Of a DNA stretch of 40,532 nucleotides, positions 16,800 through 24,746 are shown piece by piece (within the stretch, counting starts at the first letter, position 1; each line of letters begins with the position of its first letter). The notes below the pieces were generated by a model. The model had not been told where the DNA came from. It ran no database searches and was given only the letters and a program-made list of their open reading frames with translations. Origin of the DNA: Mesostigma viride (Eukaryota > Streptophyta > Mesostigmatophyceae > Mesostigmatales > Mesostigmataceae); NCBI GenBank assembly GCA_009746045.1, contig RPFO01000571.1, positions 1-40,532 of the forward strand, read 5' to 3'. A program made the position numbers and the translations under genes.

Positions 16800-17978
16800 A
16801 TGTCGGTGTCGGCAAGTGAGGTCGTGTCGGCGAGGACGATCATGTCGGCAATGAGGGCGCCCCTCGACCATAAATTCCCCCCATTGCGAGAAGAGGTCCC
16901 AGTCCGAGCGCCTACCATGGCCGTCGCTGCCGCTCGCACCCGGTTCATTCATCCGCTATTCTCGCTGACTGGCGAGAATGCAAAGCACTGGGTATTCACT
17001 ATGAAGAGTCTCCCAGGTTTTGTTGTCGATGAGACCAAGGAAATCAAGGTCCGAAAAAACGACCGACTCATTTCGGGGAAGGATCTTTGCCACGCCGCGT
17101 CCAATGGCACCAAGGCATTCAAGGACTGGTGGAGGGGCGAGAACGTACAAGCGTTTGCCAGGGCGTTGGGAAGGCGTCTCGGGGGTGGGAGCGATAACGC
17201 TCCAACCTCAACCAGCGTTTCCGAGACCGTGGCCACCGGTCCAAACGACGAACGAGGCGTGTGGATCCACCCCAAGTTGGTGAACGCGTTGACGATGTGG
17301 ATCAGCCCAGACTTTCACGTCCAGGCCATGGACTGGGTCGACCGCATCCTGGCGGGCGACATCACCATGATGGAGGTGGTGCGAGACGCCCACGACGCGG
17401 TCCACGGCACGACGACGACCGTCGCCATCAACACGGTGTGCGAGTCCCGGAAGCGTCCCAATTACATGGTGCCGGACCGGACGCTCCCCCCGAGCATGCG
17501 CGTGATCGCCAAGGACACCCAACACATGCTTGGCGACTTCGTGTCAACCGTCATGGATACGAGGGATGTGGGGAAAACGATGATGTTTCTGGGCGACAAG
17601 GCGTGCGAGGCGGCGACCGGTCAGAACGCGGGGGCGCTGAAGAGGCTTAACGACGTCAAGAATGGAAGCGCCAGGGACCTGATGAACGAAGAGCAGCTCG
17701 AGAACGTCGATTACTTCATGCGCAAGGTCATGAGGCGTGCGATCGCCGCCGGGGATGGGAGGGACTTTCACGAGATCGCCGTCTCCGTGAAAAGGGACAT
17801 GGAGACATTCGTCGCGCCACCGTCCGGTCCGACGCCGACGGAGGTCGTGAAGAAGAACAAGGAGGACATGCGAAAGGATCTCCTGTTGACGCGCCCCTTG
17901 AACCTCGAGAGGTTCTACAGGCGTGTCCCAAAGCTGGACTCGACCATCAAGGGGGTGCGCGACCTGTCTGGTCCGTAG
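16800..17978 (+). CDS. KilA-N domain protein
   Basis: This encodes 392 residues if started at the ATG at 16800; ATGs at 16842, 16851 and 16917 are also possible, the last with a Kozak-like ACCATGG. Residues about 75-185 form a KilA-N domain, a DNA-binding fold frequent and often multiplied in large DNA viruses and phages. The diagnostic segment is WIHPKLVNALTMWISPDF (about 155-172) followed by VDRIL. Before it, KDLCHAASNGTKAFKDWW matches the first helix region. The C-terminal about 180 residues are helical and charged and unassigned. KilA-N proteins are thought to act as DNA-binding regulators. A relic of this gene's 3' end follows downstream, showing that it was once duplicated. Confidence 0.82.
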   Translation: MSVSASEVVSARTIMSAMRAPLDHKFPPLREEVPVRAPTMAVAAARTRFIHPLFSLTGENAKHWVFTMKSLPGFVVDETKEIKVRKNDRLISGKDLCHAASNGTKAFKDWWRGENVQAFARALGRRLGGGSDNAPTSTSVSETVATGPNDERGVWIHPKLVNALTMWISPDFHVQAMDWVDRILAGDITMMEVVRDAHDAVHGTTTTVAINTVCESRKRPNYMVPDRTLPPSMRVIAKDTQHMLGDFVSTVMDTRDVGKTMMFLGDKACEAATGQNAGALKRLNDVKNGSARDLMNEEQLENVDYFMRKVMRRAIAAGDGRDFHEIAVSVKRDMETFVAPPSGPTPTEVVKKNKEDMRKDLLLTRPLNLERFYRRVPKLDSTIKGVRDLSGP

Positions 17979-18237
17979 GCGTACTGTATGCGTATATGCA
18001 CGCGATACGGTAACCACGTTCCCAGTACCATCTCGTCGGCCACGTGGCGCCGTATTAAGGGGTCAGAGCATTTCTGAGCCGACCTTCTTCACTGTCCGAT
18101 ATGACTCGTGTAATGATTCAACGATCGGGATTGCATGTAGGATTGTGTATGCCAATGCAATCTCAATATGGAATAAAGCGTATATTCGACTATTACCACA
18201 TACTCTTGGCACCGACAGCGAGAATCTAACTAGCTAG
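17955..18237 (+). repeat. Direct repeat, copy 1: 3' end and downstream flank of the KilA-N gene
   Basis: The last codons of the KilA-N gene and about 260 bases after its stop are repeated, diverged, at 18279-18545. Matching blocks in order include GCGCGACCTGTCTGG, a GCCACGTG-containing stretch, an AATGATTCAACGATCGG-like stretch, and a long final block (ATATGGAATAAAGCGTAT through TCTAACTAG). The stretch between gene and mobile element has no credible coding frame. Confidence 0.65.
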
Positions 18238-18278
18238 AACCAGATCACAGAGCAGGGGGGAACACGACGATCGAGGGG

Positions 18279-18545
18279 GCGCGACCTGTCTGGACAATAG
18301 TACCTACGCGTATACGCGCGCGTTCAACCACGACCCGCCCGTAGGGTGCCACGTGTCAGTATATGGAGAGGTCCTCTCACATGTGACTTGACCCTTCACC
18401 GCCGTTTGATTATGTTTACAGACCGATGCAACGGTCATGATCGCATGAGAGATGGTGTGTACAAATGAAGGCTCGATACGGAATCAAGCGTATTTTCGAA
18501 CATGACCGCGTACCTCTGGCACCCATCTCGAGCCTCTAACTAGTA
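18279..18545 (+). pseudogene. Direct repeat, copy 2: relic of a KilA-N gene 3' end
   Basis: This is the diverged second copy. It starts within the terminal codons of the KilA-N frame (GCGCGACCTGTCTGG at 18279-18293, a two-base deletion just before it) and ends at CTCTAACTAGTAT (about 18545). Only the last few codons and the 3' flank survive; the remainder of the second gene copy is gone. The foldback element begins about 60 bases further on. Confidence 0.55.
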
Positions 18546-18604
18546 TCTCCCTTTCGAGCACGAGTGCGGCGTTCGACATGTTCGCGACCGGGTCGAGCGG
18601 TCCA

Positions 18605-19223
18605 CGAAAAGTTCGGGCTATGCGGATAGCCCGAACTTTTGGGATAGCCCGAACTTTTCGCGAAAATCGCTAGGGAAAACGCAAACTACGACCCAAACTT
18701 TTCGCCGGCTCCGAGCCATTTGAAAAGTTCGGGCTATGGTTCGGGCTATCGATTTATAGCCCGAACCCGACCATTTCTTCCCTTGGACGGGGTGGATGGT
18801 GTATGCCTTGTCCTTTTCTCTCTCTCTCTCTCTCTCTTTCCTAACACATAAAATATAGACCTATTCCTAACACATATATATAGCCATTTCCTAACACATA
18901 AATATTTATGTGTTAGCAATGTCTCTATTTTTATGTGTTGGGAATAGGACAATCCTATATACCATATCCATGTATATTTTATGTGTTGGGAAAGGAGAGA
19001 GAGAGAAGAGAAAGCAAGCACCAAGGCATGCGCACACCCGTCCAAGGGGAGAAAAGGTCGGGTTCGGGCTATAAATCGATAGCCCGAACCATAGCCCGAA
19101 CTTTTCAAATGGCTCGGAGACGGCGAAAAGTTTGGGTCGTAGTTTGCGTTTTCGCTAGCGATTTCCGCGAAAAGTTCGGGCTATACCAAAAGTTCGGGCT
19201 ATCCGCATAGCCCGAACTTTTCG
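18605..19223. mobile_element. 619-base foldback / MITE-like element with about 300-base inverted arms
   Basis: The ends are exact inverted repeats (CGAAAAGTTCGGGCTATGCG at 18605-18624, its complement at 19204-19223), and the outer about 200 bases of both arms match with only scattered substitutions. Each arm holds smaller nested palindromes of AAAAGTTCGGGCTAT and its complement, about ten copies in all. Inward come a (TC)n tract (18817-18837, opposed by GA-rich 18996-19013), then diverged TTCCTAACACATAAA repeats in both orientations, meeting in a perfect 26-base palindrome at 18891-18916. There is no coding frame and no clear target-site duplication at the boundaries (TCCA on the left, ATGT on the right). 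Non-autonomous elements of this kind are known in other giant viruses, such as pandoraviruses; no transposase is in the window. Confidence 0.75.
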
Positions 19224-19284
19224 ATGTATCGCCTCCCCTCCCTCCCCTCCTCTCCCCTCGGACTCGTTCGCGGCTGCCGGAGAC

Positions 19285-19856
19285 ATGGCGATGGACACCG
19301 GCTACCGTGAAGGCGCGTTCGTCCGGTCCAAAAATAAGTGCCGCGTCTGGGGTAGAAGACTCGCCATGCCTCTGAAGACGGCCAAGTCCGGATCCGACTC
19401 GTGGTTCGAGGACCTCACGCTGCGTCCGCGCGCGCCGCGTCGACTCCATCGTCGTCGTCGTCCTCCGCCACCACTAAGGCCGTCCGCACGTCCAAATCCC
19501 TCGCCCCTGCCCACCGCGTGTCCAAGGAGCTGCCCCCCAAGGACGTGCGATTCGAGGAGGAAGACGAGGAGGACGAGTCCCCGCCGGACGAGGACCAGGA
19601 GGAAGACGAGTTCGACGACGATCCTGAGGAAGAGGACGAGGAACCCGAGCAAGAGGAAGAGGAGGAGGAGGAGGAGCCTCCGTTGCCCCCTCCGAAACCC
19701 GCCCCTGCTCCGTCCCGTGCGCCGAGTCGCAAGTCCTCCGTCGCCTCGCCTGCGGCGGACGAGGACTCTGTGAAGCGGTACGTCCGCACGACGTACCGCA
19801 CGGACCCGTCGTCGCTTCGTTCCCCGGCGCTGAAAGATGTTCTGCGGAATGCGTGA
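19285..19856 (+). CDS. Acidic low-complexity protein (one frameshift)
   Basis: A frame starts at ATG 19285 (alternative ATG 19366). Near 19395-19425 the coding signal moves to the next frame, consistent with one missing base, and ends at 19856, giving about 190 residues. The product has a Ser-rich stretch, then a long acidic block of Glu/Asp (about 19550-19680), a Pro/Ala linker, and a short, probably ordered C-terminus (KRYVRTTYRTDPSSLRSPAL). It is immediately followed by the membrane-protein gene at 19860 with no room for a separate promoter beyond the coding end. Acidic tails like this occur in histone- or DNA-mimicking and transcription-associated proteins; no function can be assigned. 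Confidence 0.5.
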
Positions 19857-19859
19857 ACG

Positions 19860-20801
19860 ATGATCGCGATCACGGAGTCCGTGATGGCGTCCCTCCTGTT
19901 CGCGTTGCTGACAATGGTCGCGCGGCTGTGGCGCGTCGCGTGCCGTCTGGGCCGCCGAATCGGCGCGCCGATCGACTCGGGGTCGGCCGTCGTGATCCAT
20001 CGCGCGTACGTGTCGGACCACGACGCGTGGTTCGACGTGACGGAGCGGTTCCGCGATTGGTGGGCCGCCGCCGCCGCGAGGGATGAGTGGGGGGAGGCGA
20101 CGGGATACGACCTCGCGTGCGAATGGGGCGTGTCGAACCGGCTCTCCGCCGAGACGCGCACCGCCGGGCTCCCCCCGGGCAGCCTGTCCGTGTCGTTCCG
20201 CCGCGGCGCCGAGTCGTTCTTGGTGACGTACCCTCTGTCGTGTCGTATTTCGTTCCCCCCCTGGAAAGATGAAGAGGAGACGGAGACGGTGCGACCCCCG
20301 GTCGACGCGAGGACGCGGCTCTCGCGCAAGGTTCTGTCGGCGACGTTCGGACGGTCTCGTCCGCACGCGGAGGACGAGGACTGCACACGGTGCGTGGCGA
20401 GGAGTCTGGGTCCGCTCGGCGACTTCTACGCGTCCGCGGGTCTGCCTCAGTTCGTCTGGGCCCTGTGGAGACACGCGGAGATCGAGAAGTCGAGTCGCCG
20501 CGCCCTGCGAGCCTTGGGCCGGCGCCCGAGGCGAGGCCGGCTGTCCGCGCCCTCTCCGTGGGAGGACCGGGACGTGAGCGAGTCGCGCGGGCGAGGGCGA
20601 GGGCGGGGCGGGGGCGAGGTCGAGGGCGAGGCGGACGTCGAGAAAGGAGGGGATTCGTCGGACCCGCCCTGTTTCCTGCGCGTCATCTTCGGCGACGGAA
20701 AAACCGTGGTGTACGATTCGAGATCGGTGACGGAGTCGCTCGGTTCCGGCGGGACGGCCCACTACACGTTCGACGCCGCGGCCGCGAAGAAGAGGGACTG
20801 A
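19860..20801 (+). CDS. Hypothetical protein with N-terminal membrane anchor
   Basis: This encodes 313 residues, starting 3 bases after the preceding stop and ending 3 bases before the next ATG, so the three genes 19285-21575 are tightly packed and may share transcripts. Residues about 5-28 (TESVMASLLFALLTMVARLW) form a single hydrophobic anchor followed by Arg residues. The rest looks soluble: Trp-rich (AWFDVTERFRDWWAAAAARDEW), one Cys pair (CTRCVARSLG), an Arg/Gly/Glu-rich disordered region (about 240-275) and a compact ending (FLRVIFGDGKTVVYDSRSV). Family not recognised. Confidence 0.65.
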   Translation: MIAITESVMASLLFALLTMVARLWRVACRLGRRIGAPIDSGSAVVIHRAYVSDHDAWFDVTERFRDWWAAAAARDEWGEATGYDLACEWGVSNRLSAETRTAGLPPGSLSVSFRRGAESFLVTYPLSCRISFPPWKDEEETETVRPPVDARTRLSRKVLSATFGRSRPHAEDEDCTRCVARSLGPLGDFYASAGLPQFVWALWRHAEIEKSSRRALRALGRRPRRGRLSAPSPWEDRDVSESRGRGRGRGGGEVEGEADVEKGGDSSDPPCFLRVIFGDGKTVVYDSRSVTESLGSGGTAHYTFDAAAAKKRD

Positions 20802-20804
20802 GGA

Positions 20805-21575
20805 ATGGACGACCTCCCCGAGTACGACTTCGAGGAGCACGAGGCCGAGATGGACGGGGCCGAGACGGGCCCGGCGATCTCGGACGGGGCGCCCTACCGC
20901 GTGTTGCGCGCCGCGCCGTTACGCGCCTTGTTGGAGAAGGGACGCCGCGACACGTGGCCGGAACGGACGGATGTGTGCTGCTGGCACTGCTGCCACCCGT
21001 TCGACGGGGTCCCGGCGGTGCTGCCCGTGGGGTACAAGCCGGGCAAGGGTTTTTTGGTGAAGGGCGTGTTCTGCGGATTCGCGTGCGCCAAGAGCTATAA
21101 CATGGACACGTCGGGGGCGCAGAGGGAACTACGGAACATGTGGCTGTTCGACATGATGCTGAAATTGTGGCGGTCGAACCCGAGCCGCGAGCGGCGCGCT
21201 TTCCCGGGAGTGCGTCCCGCTCCGCCGCGGACGTGCTTGAAGATGTTCGGCGGGGACATGACGATCGAGGAGTTCCGAGGGGCGGACCCGTTCGAGCTGC
21301 ATCGCGTGTTGGACCCTCCGTTCACGATGGACGTGATACAACAGGTGCATTGCGTGTACGAGATCAACGAGAAGGCGCGGAGGACGAAGAGGGACGCGGT
21401 CGTGCGCGAGCCCACGATCCGCGACCCGGCGGAGTCGAAGAAGCGGCGGGACGCGGAACAGGCCAAGTTGACGTTGAAACGTCCGCGGCCGTCCGCGAAC
21501 CCGAAACACAGTTTAGACAAGTTTCTTAGCAAGGGCAAGGCCAAGGCGCCCACCGTCGCGATCCCGCCTCGGTGA
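20805..21575 (+). CDS. VLTF-2-like late transcription factor (FCS-type zinc finger)
   Basis: This encodes 256 residues. Residues 57-101 hold VCCWHCCHPFDG, PVGYKPGKGFLVKG, FCGFACAKSYN: a Cys-x2-Cys ... Cys-x3-Cys zinc finger with the surrounding pattern of the conserved NCLDV late transcription factor family related to poxvirus A1L/VLTF-2. Those proteins help viral RNA polymerase at late promoters. An acidic N-terminus (about 30 residues) and a basic C-terminus (KLTLKRPRPSANPKHSLDKFLSKGKAK) flank the core. The assignment rests on the motif and on length in the usual range, not on a search. It is a good marker that this genome runs its own late transcription programme. Confidence 0.72.
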   Translation: MDDLPEYDFEEHEAEMDGAETGPAISDGAPYRVLRAAPLRALLEKGRRDTWPERTDVCCWHCCHPFDGVPAVLPVGYKPGKGFLVKGVFCGFACAKSYNMDTSGAQRELRNMWLFDMMLKLWRSNPSRERRAFPGVRPAPPRTCLKMFGGDMTIEEFRGADPFELHRVLDPPFTMDVIQQVHCVYEINEKARRTKRDAVVREPTIRDPAESKKRRDAEQAKLTLKRPRPSANPKHSLDKFLSKGKAKAPTVAIPPR

Positions 21576-21611
21576 AAATTTGTATCGATTCGTATTACAG
21601 GAATAAAGTCG

Positions 21612-22892
21612 TTAAGCTGAATAACCAGGCAACCATTGACGAACGGCTTTGATACCTTTGACCAATCCGAGCACGTCCCCTAATACGGGGACGCGCGCGA
21701 TGATGTCCCCCGACAGGTTGCCGATCTCTTCCGCATACCCCAATTCATCAAAGCTGTCCTCCATAACACGCCTGTCGATCGGTTTCATCAACTCCTTTTT
21801 AAGCGATTTCGTTCTATTTTTCACGTCCCCTCGCTGTTCCGCCATTTTGATCATTTCGTCCGACAAGCGCTCGTGCACCGTGCCGTTTAACGACCCTGCG
21901 AGGAGTTTAGAAAGGAGCGACATCTTGTTCCTCTTAAGTGCCTCGTCTGTCAGAATTTTCGCCCTTCTCATCCTCAGGCCGGTCTGTTCTTTCGGGTCTT
22001 CGAGGATCTTTTGCGACTCCCTCGCGATTTCCGCTTTCCGGAACTTTTCGACTTCGGCGTCCACCCCCGCGTCTCGTGCGTACTTGGACCTCCGCAAGCC
22101 GCGTCGCGCCTCGCGCACGCCCAAGACCCCGCCCGACGCCGCCATCATTTTTAGGGTGTCATCGATGGAGCGCTCGGGGTGCAGCAAGGGCAATGCGAGA
22201 GTGATCCAAGGCGGTACGGGATACCCCGCAATGTTTATCAACGCCGGGATCATGTTGAGGTACACGTATCCTTTCATCTTAGTATTACTTGTCCCGGCGG
22301 AGCGCGCCCCCGCGAGTGCGTGGATCATCAGACGGACCGGTTTCGGGACCGTATCCATCAACTGATCTATAAACGGGATCGTAGACACTAAAACGGATAT
22401 GTCTCCGACGGCCGCGAACACCGTCTTCGCCAATTGGCGAATCATGGTCATGACACGAGCGGGGATCAGACGACGCAGAAAAGAGAATCGCTGGCCTGCA
22501 TTGAGACGTTTGGACACGATCGAGCACAGCTCAGACTTGGTTTCTTTCGCGAACTCGTCACGTGTCCGTCCGAACAACACGGCAGCGACAGACGCGAGTT
22601 GGTCGCGCGTTACGCCTCCATCTGAGGCGAGTGTCTGTACGCACGCGTCGTGACTCAGGCGGTCGACGACGGCCACGTTCAGTTTATAACACAGATCGGG
22701 CGGTCGGATCGCGCGGACTTCCTTCAAGGAGATGCCCGGGAAGAGGATCTGATAAAGTCGAATCGCGTCTCTCCGATTCGTACCTTTGAGCGCCCCGTCG
22801 AAACATATTATGGCGGAATCGTCCGCGGCTGCGGTTTTGAGCGCATTCAGCGTTTTCGACGTCGGGGTCTTCTTATGTCCTTTCGAGCCCAT
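21612..22892 (-). CDS. Helical protein with hydrophobic central region
   Basis: This encodes 426 residues; the start at 22892 has AGTTATAC upstream on the minus strand. The basic N-terminus (MGSKGHKKTPTSKTL) is followed by helices carrying two repeats of a pattern like FPGISLxE...PPDLCYKL and KSELCSIVSKRL. The same pattern is seen in the N-terminal part of the gene at 26405. A central hydrophobic region (about residues 155-240, including VYLNMIPALINIAGYPVPPWITLALPLL) may be membrane-associated. The last third is charged and helical, ending in a hydrophobic patch (ARVPVLGDVLGLVKGIKAV). The DNA is more AT-rich than its neighbours. It is possibly a structural virion protein; the function is unknown. 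Confidence 0.7.
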   Translation of the reverse strand: MGSKGHKKTPTSKTLNALKTAAADDSAIICFDGALKGTNRRDAIRLYQILFPGISLKEVRAIRPPDLCYKLNVAVVDRLSHDACVQTLASDGGVTRDQLASVAAVLFGRTRDEFAKETKSELCSIVSKRLNAGQRFSFLRRLIPARVMTMIRQLAKTVFAAVGDISVLVSTIPFIDQLMDTVPKPVRLMIHALAGARSAGTSNTKMKGYVYLNMIPALINIAGYPVPPWITLALPLLHPERSIDDTLKMMAASGGVLGVREARRGLRRSKYARDAGVDAEVEKFRKAEIARESQKILEDPKEQTGLRMRRAKILTDEALKRNKMSLLSKLLAGSLNGTVHERLSDEMIKMAEQRGDVKNRTKSLKKELMKPIDRRVMEDSFDELGYAEEIGNLSGDIIARVPVLGDVLGLVKGIKAVRQWLPGYSA

Positions 22893-22898
22893 GGACGC

Positions 22899-22905
22899 GT
22901 ATAAC
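22899..22905 (-). promoter_or_regulatory. TATA-like promoter element
   Basis: On the minus strand this reads ATAGTTATACGCG, 6 bases before the ATG at 22892, in the 35-base gap after the stop of the upstream minus-strand gene. Confidence 0.4.
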
Positions 22906-22927
22906 TATGTGCACAAAAAATATTGCG

Positions 22928-24072
22928 TCAAGTCCTCGCTGTCAGGCGCCACCGCGTCTGCGCCTTCGTCCGCGGCCGCGTCTGCGACCGCGTCACCCTC
23001 CGCGCCGGCGGCTGTTTCCGTTTCCTCGCGGGTCTCCTTACAGGGACCGGCGGAGGCGGAGGGGGCGGGGGCGGGGGCGGGAGCTGAGGAGGAGGCGCGC
23101 GGATGCGACGAGTCAACGCCCTCGCGGCCTGCGTCGGCACCGGCACCGGCGCCGGCGTCCGAGCGGCCGTGGGCGCCCTCGACGCGGACCGCGTCGTCCT
23201 CGTGGCCGGCAGCGCGTGCGCCGCCGTCAAGTCGGGCAACGCGTCCGGTCTCCTGTACGTGTCGCCACAGTTGCCGATGACGGTCATCAAGGGCGCCTCC
23301 ATCAGGAACCCGAGGCCGTTGCTATCGTCGAAGATCTCGAAGCCGTACTGGTGGCGGTAGTACCCCGCGAGCTCGCGGTTGTCCTCGATCTCGCACACCG
23401 TCGTGCGTCGAAACTTCGCCTTGTCCTCCTCCGTCTTCATCTTCTTCGTCGTGACCTCGACGTATCGGTTCGTGGCCTTGTGCTGCAAGAGGTACTTGCG
23501 CAAGTCCTCGTCGGACATGGTGAGCGCCTTGCGCTTTTTGGAGTCCTTCGACATCTCGCAGTGTCCCCCGCCGGCCTCCAGTCCGATGACCGCGGTGGCC
23601 GGGTCCGTCACGAACCCCTTTTCGACCATGAGGAAGATCGCCGCGCACAAGAGCTTCTTGCCGAGCCCCGCCAGCGAGGCCCTCTCCGTGCTGGTACTGT
23701 CCCCGCGAAACTGCTGCGGACGGACGTAGAACCATTCGAGGTACAGGTAGTTGTTCCGCAGTCGCTCGGCCTCGTTCTCCTTCCCGGGCGGCGTGTGCGC
23801 CTTGTCCCGTTTCCGGCTGTCGATCTGCACGTACGCGAGGTCGTTGTACGGCGGCCGCTCCTCCCTCAACTTTTTCGTCAGGCCGGAGGAGTACCCGCTC
23901 GGGATCGGGATCCACAAGTACAATGTCTTGCGCAGGAATTTGTAGTGGACCTCGAGGGGAACTCCTTCGTATGGGGCTCCTCTCGGATCCTGTAATCGAC
24001 ACGCACGCGTTTCGTGGGGATCAGCGCGAGCTCGTCCGCGAGCCCCGGCGCGTACATGTTGTCCTTGGTCAT
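22928..24072 (-). CDS. GNAT-like N-acetyltransferase-fold protein with Pro-rich tail (one frameshift)
   Basis: The start at 24072 and the main frame join through one missing base near 23976-23984, giving about 381 residues. The middle resembles a GNAT fold: a beta strand YLYLEWFYVRP followed by a loop and helix GLGKKLLCAAIFLMVEKG in the acetyl-CoA-binding position, a strand TAVIGLEAGGG, then LAGYYRHQYGFEIFDD, the classic fYe-x-x-GF ending, and FLMEAPLM. An insertion rich in Lys and Glu (about 100 residues) separates the two halves. The C-terminal about 100 residues are disordered, Pro/Arg/Thr-rich with an 11-Pro run, and very basic. The pyrophosphate-binding loop is not a perfect match, so activity is uncertain; N-terminal or lysine acetylation is only a guess. 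Confidence 0.58.
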
Positions 24073-24136
24073 GACGCCACGTCGTAATGCTGTACGCGTC
24101 CAAAAAAATATCGCAACGGATTGATAGAAAGATACG

Positions 24137-24301
24137 ATGGTCGCGAGACGTCCGAGGCGTCCCAACGGCTGCATCCGTCGCCGGCCCGGTTCGGCCGCCA
24201 GGAACCCGTGGGTCCAGCTCGTCATGAAGACGTGGGACCAGGGGCGCGGCGGCACCTACAAGCAGGCCATTCAGAAGGCCCGTGCCCAGTGGAACAAGTA
24301 A
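24137..24301 (+). CDS. Small basic conserved-type protein (54 residues)
   Basis: This short gene lies in the gap between the two minus-strand genes. It starts at ATG 24137 (GATACG directly upstream, 24131-24136) and ends at 24301. The first 20 residues are Arg-rich (MVARRPRRPNGCIRRRPGS). The C-terminal part, NPWVQLVMKTWDQ then GGTYKQAIQKARAQW, follows a pattern I associate with tiny basic proteins frequent in large DNA viruses (NPW-x-x-x-V ... Y-x-x-A-x-x-x-A). Such proteins may bind DNA in the virion, but this is inference. It overlaps the end of the convergent gene by 31 bases. Confidence 0.6.
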   Translation: MVARRPRRPNGCIRRRPGSAARNPWVQLVMKTWDQGRGGTYKQAIQKARAQWNK

Positions 24302-24722
24302 ACGCACTCGTCCTTGGTCAATGACCCTCGCCTGATCGATCGAGGGTCGCCGTTCTCGTATCGGTCGTAGACGCGCGCGTCCGTGCGCGCGGCCACGACC
24401 GACTCGATTTCGGGGATCCGGCGTGCGATCACCGATTGGGCGCGGCGAGGTGGTCCGTCCAATCGCTCATCGTGAGCCCGGGCGCGACGACGTCGCCGTG
24501 CACGGGGGTCTGGAACGCGCGCGTCGCGGAGAGGTTCAAGGGGAGTCCGTCCTCCCTGGCGCGAGGATTGGCGAGGACGCGCGCGTCGCAGCAATCTCCG
24601 TGGCGGAGGGCGACGGGGTCGTCGCATTGGAGCAGAGAGCGGAACACGCGGTCGCGGTCCCATTTGGACACGCGTCCGTGGGTGACGGGGTGGTCTCCGG
24701 CGGGTACGAACAGGAAGTCCAT
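24271..24722 (-). CDS. Hypothetical protein (one frameshift)
   Basis: The ATG at 24722 is followed by an open frame (MDFLFVPAGDHPVTHGRVSKWDRD) that hits a stop near 24430, while coding signal continues in the adjacent frame to 24271. One missing base around 24437-24448 gives about 150 residues. The start directly follows a TATAAAAAAA-like stretch in the short gap shared with the divergent gene at 24747. The protein is polar, with a His/Cys patch (RHGDCCDARVLANPRARE) and a C-terminus of mixed charge. No family recognised. The 3' end overlaps the small basic gene. Confidence 0.55.
24323..24348. terminator. Possible 3' hairpin between convergent genes
   Basis: GACCCTCG (24323-24330) and CGAGGGTC (24341-24348) form a perfect 8-base stem with a 10-base loop, 22 bases past the stop of the small basic gene. 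Some giant viruses end transcripts at such palindromes; here it lies within the 3' coding part of the opposite gene, so its role is uncertain. Confidence 0.25.
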
Positions 24723-24746
24723 TTTTTTATGTCGGGAGAATGATAA

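Noticed and set aside
18001-18604. Possible small genes or RNA genes in the gene-free stretch
   Set aside because: Open frames are short with no promoter or family resemblance, and no cloverleaf or tRNA-like TTC box could be seen; the stretch is explained by the duplicated KilA-N flank.
16627-19223. CRISPR-like array
   Set aside because: The repeats are few, overlapping or inverted, without regular spacers, and no Cas-like gene is present.
19302-20840. Long minus-strand open frame of 512 codons
   Set aside because: It is antisense to three well-supported plus-strand genes, is extremely Arg/Leu-rich with poly-Leu mirrored from the acidic Glu/Asp block, and has no promoter element. It is a by-product of high GC content.
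22907-23995. Plus-strand open frame of 362 codons, Arg-rich
   Set aside because: It lies antisense to the GNAT-like gene and is nearly all Arg, Pro and Val, as expected of a shadow frame in GC-rich DNA.
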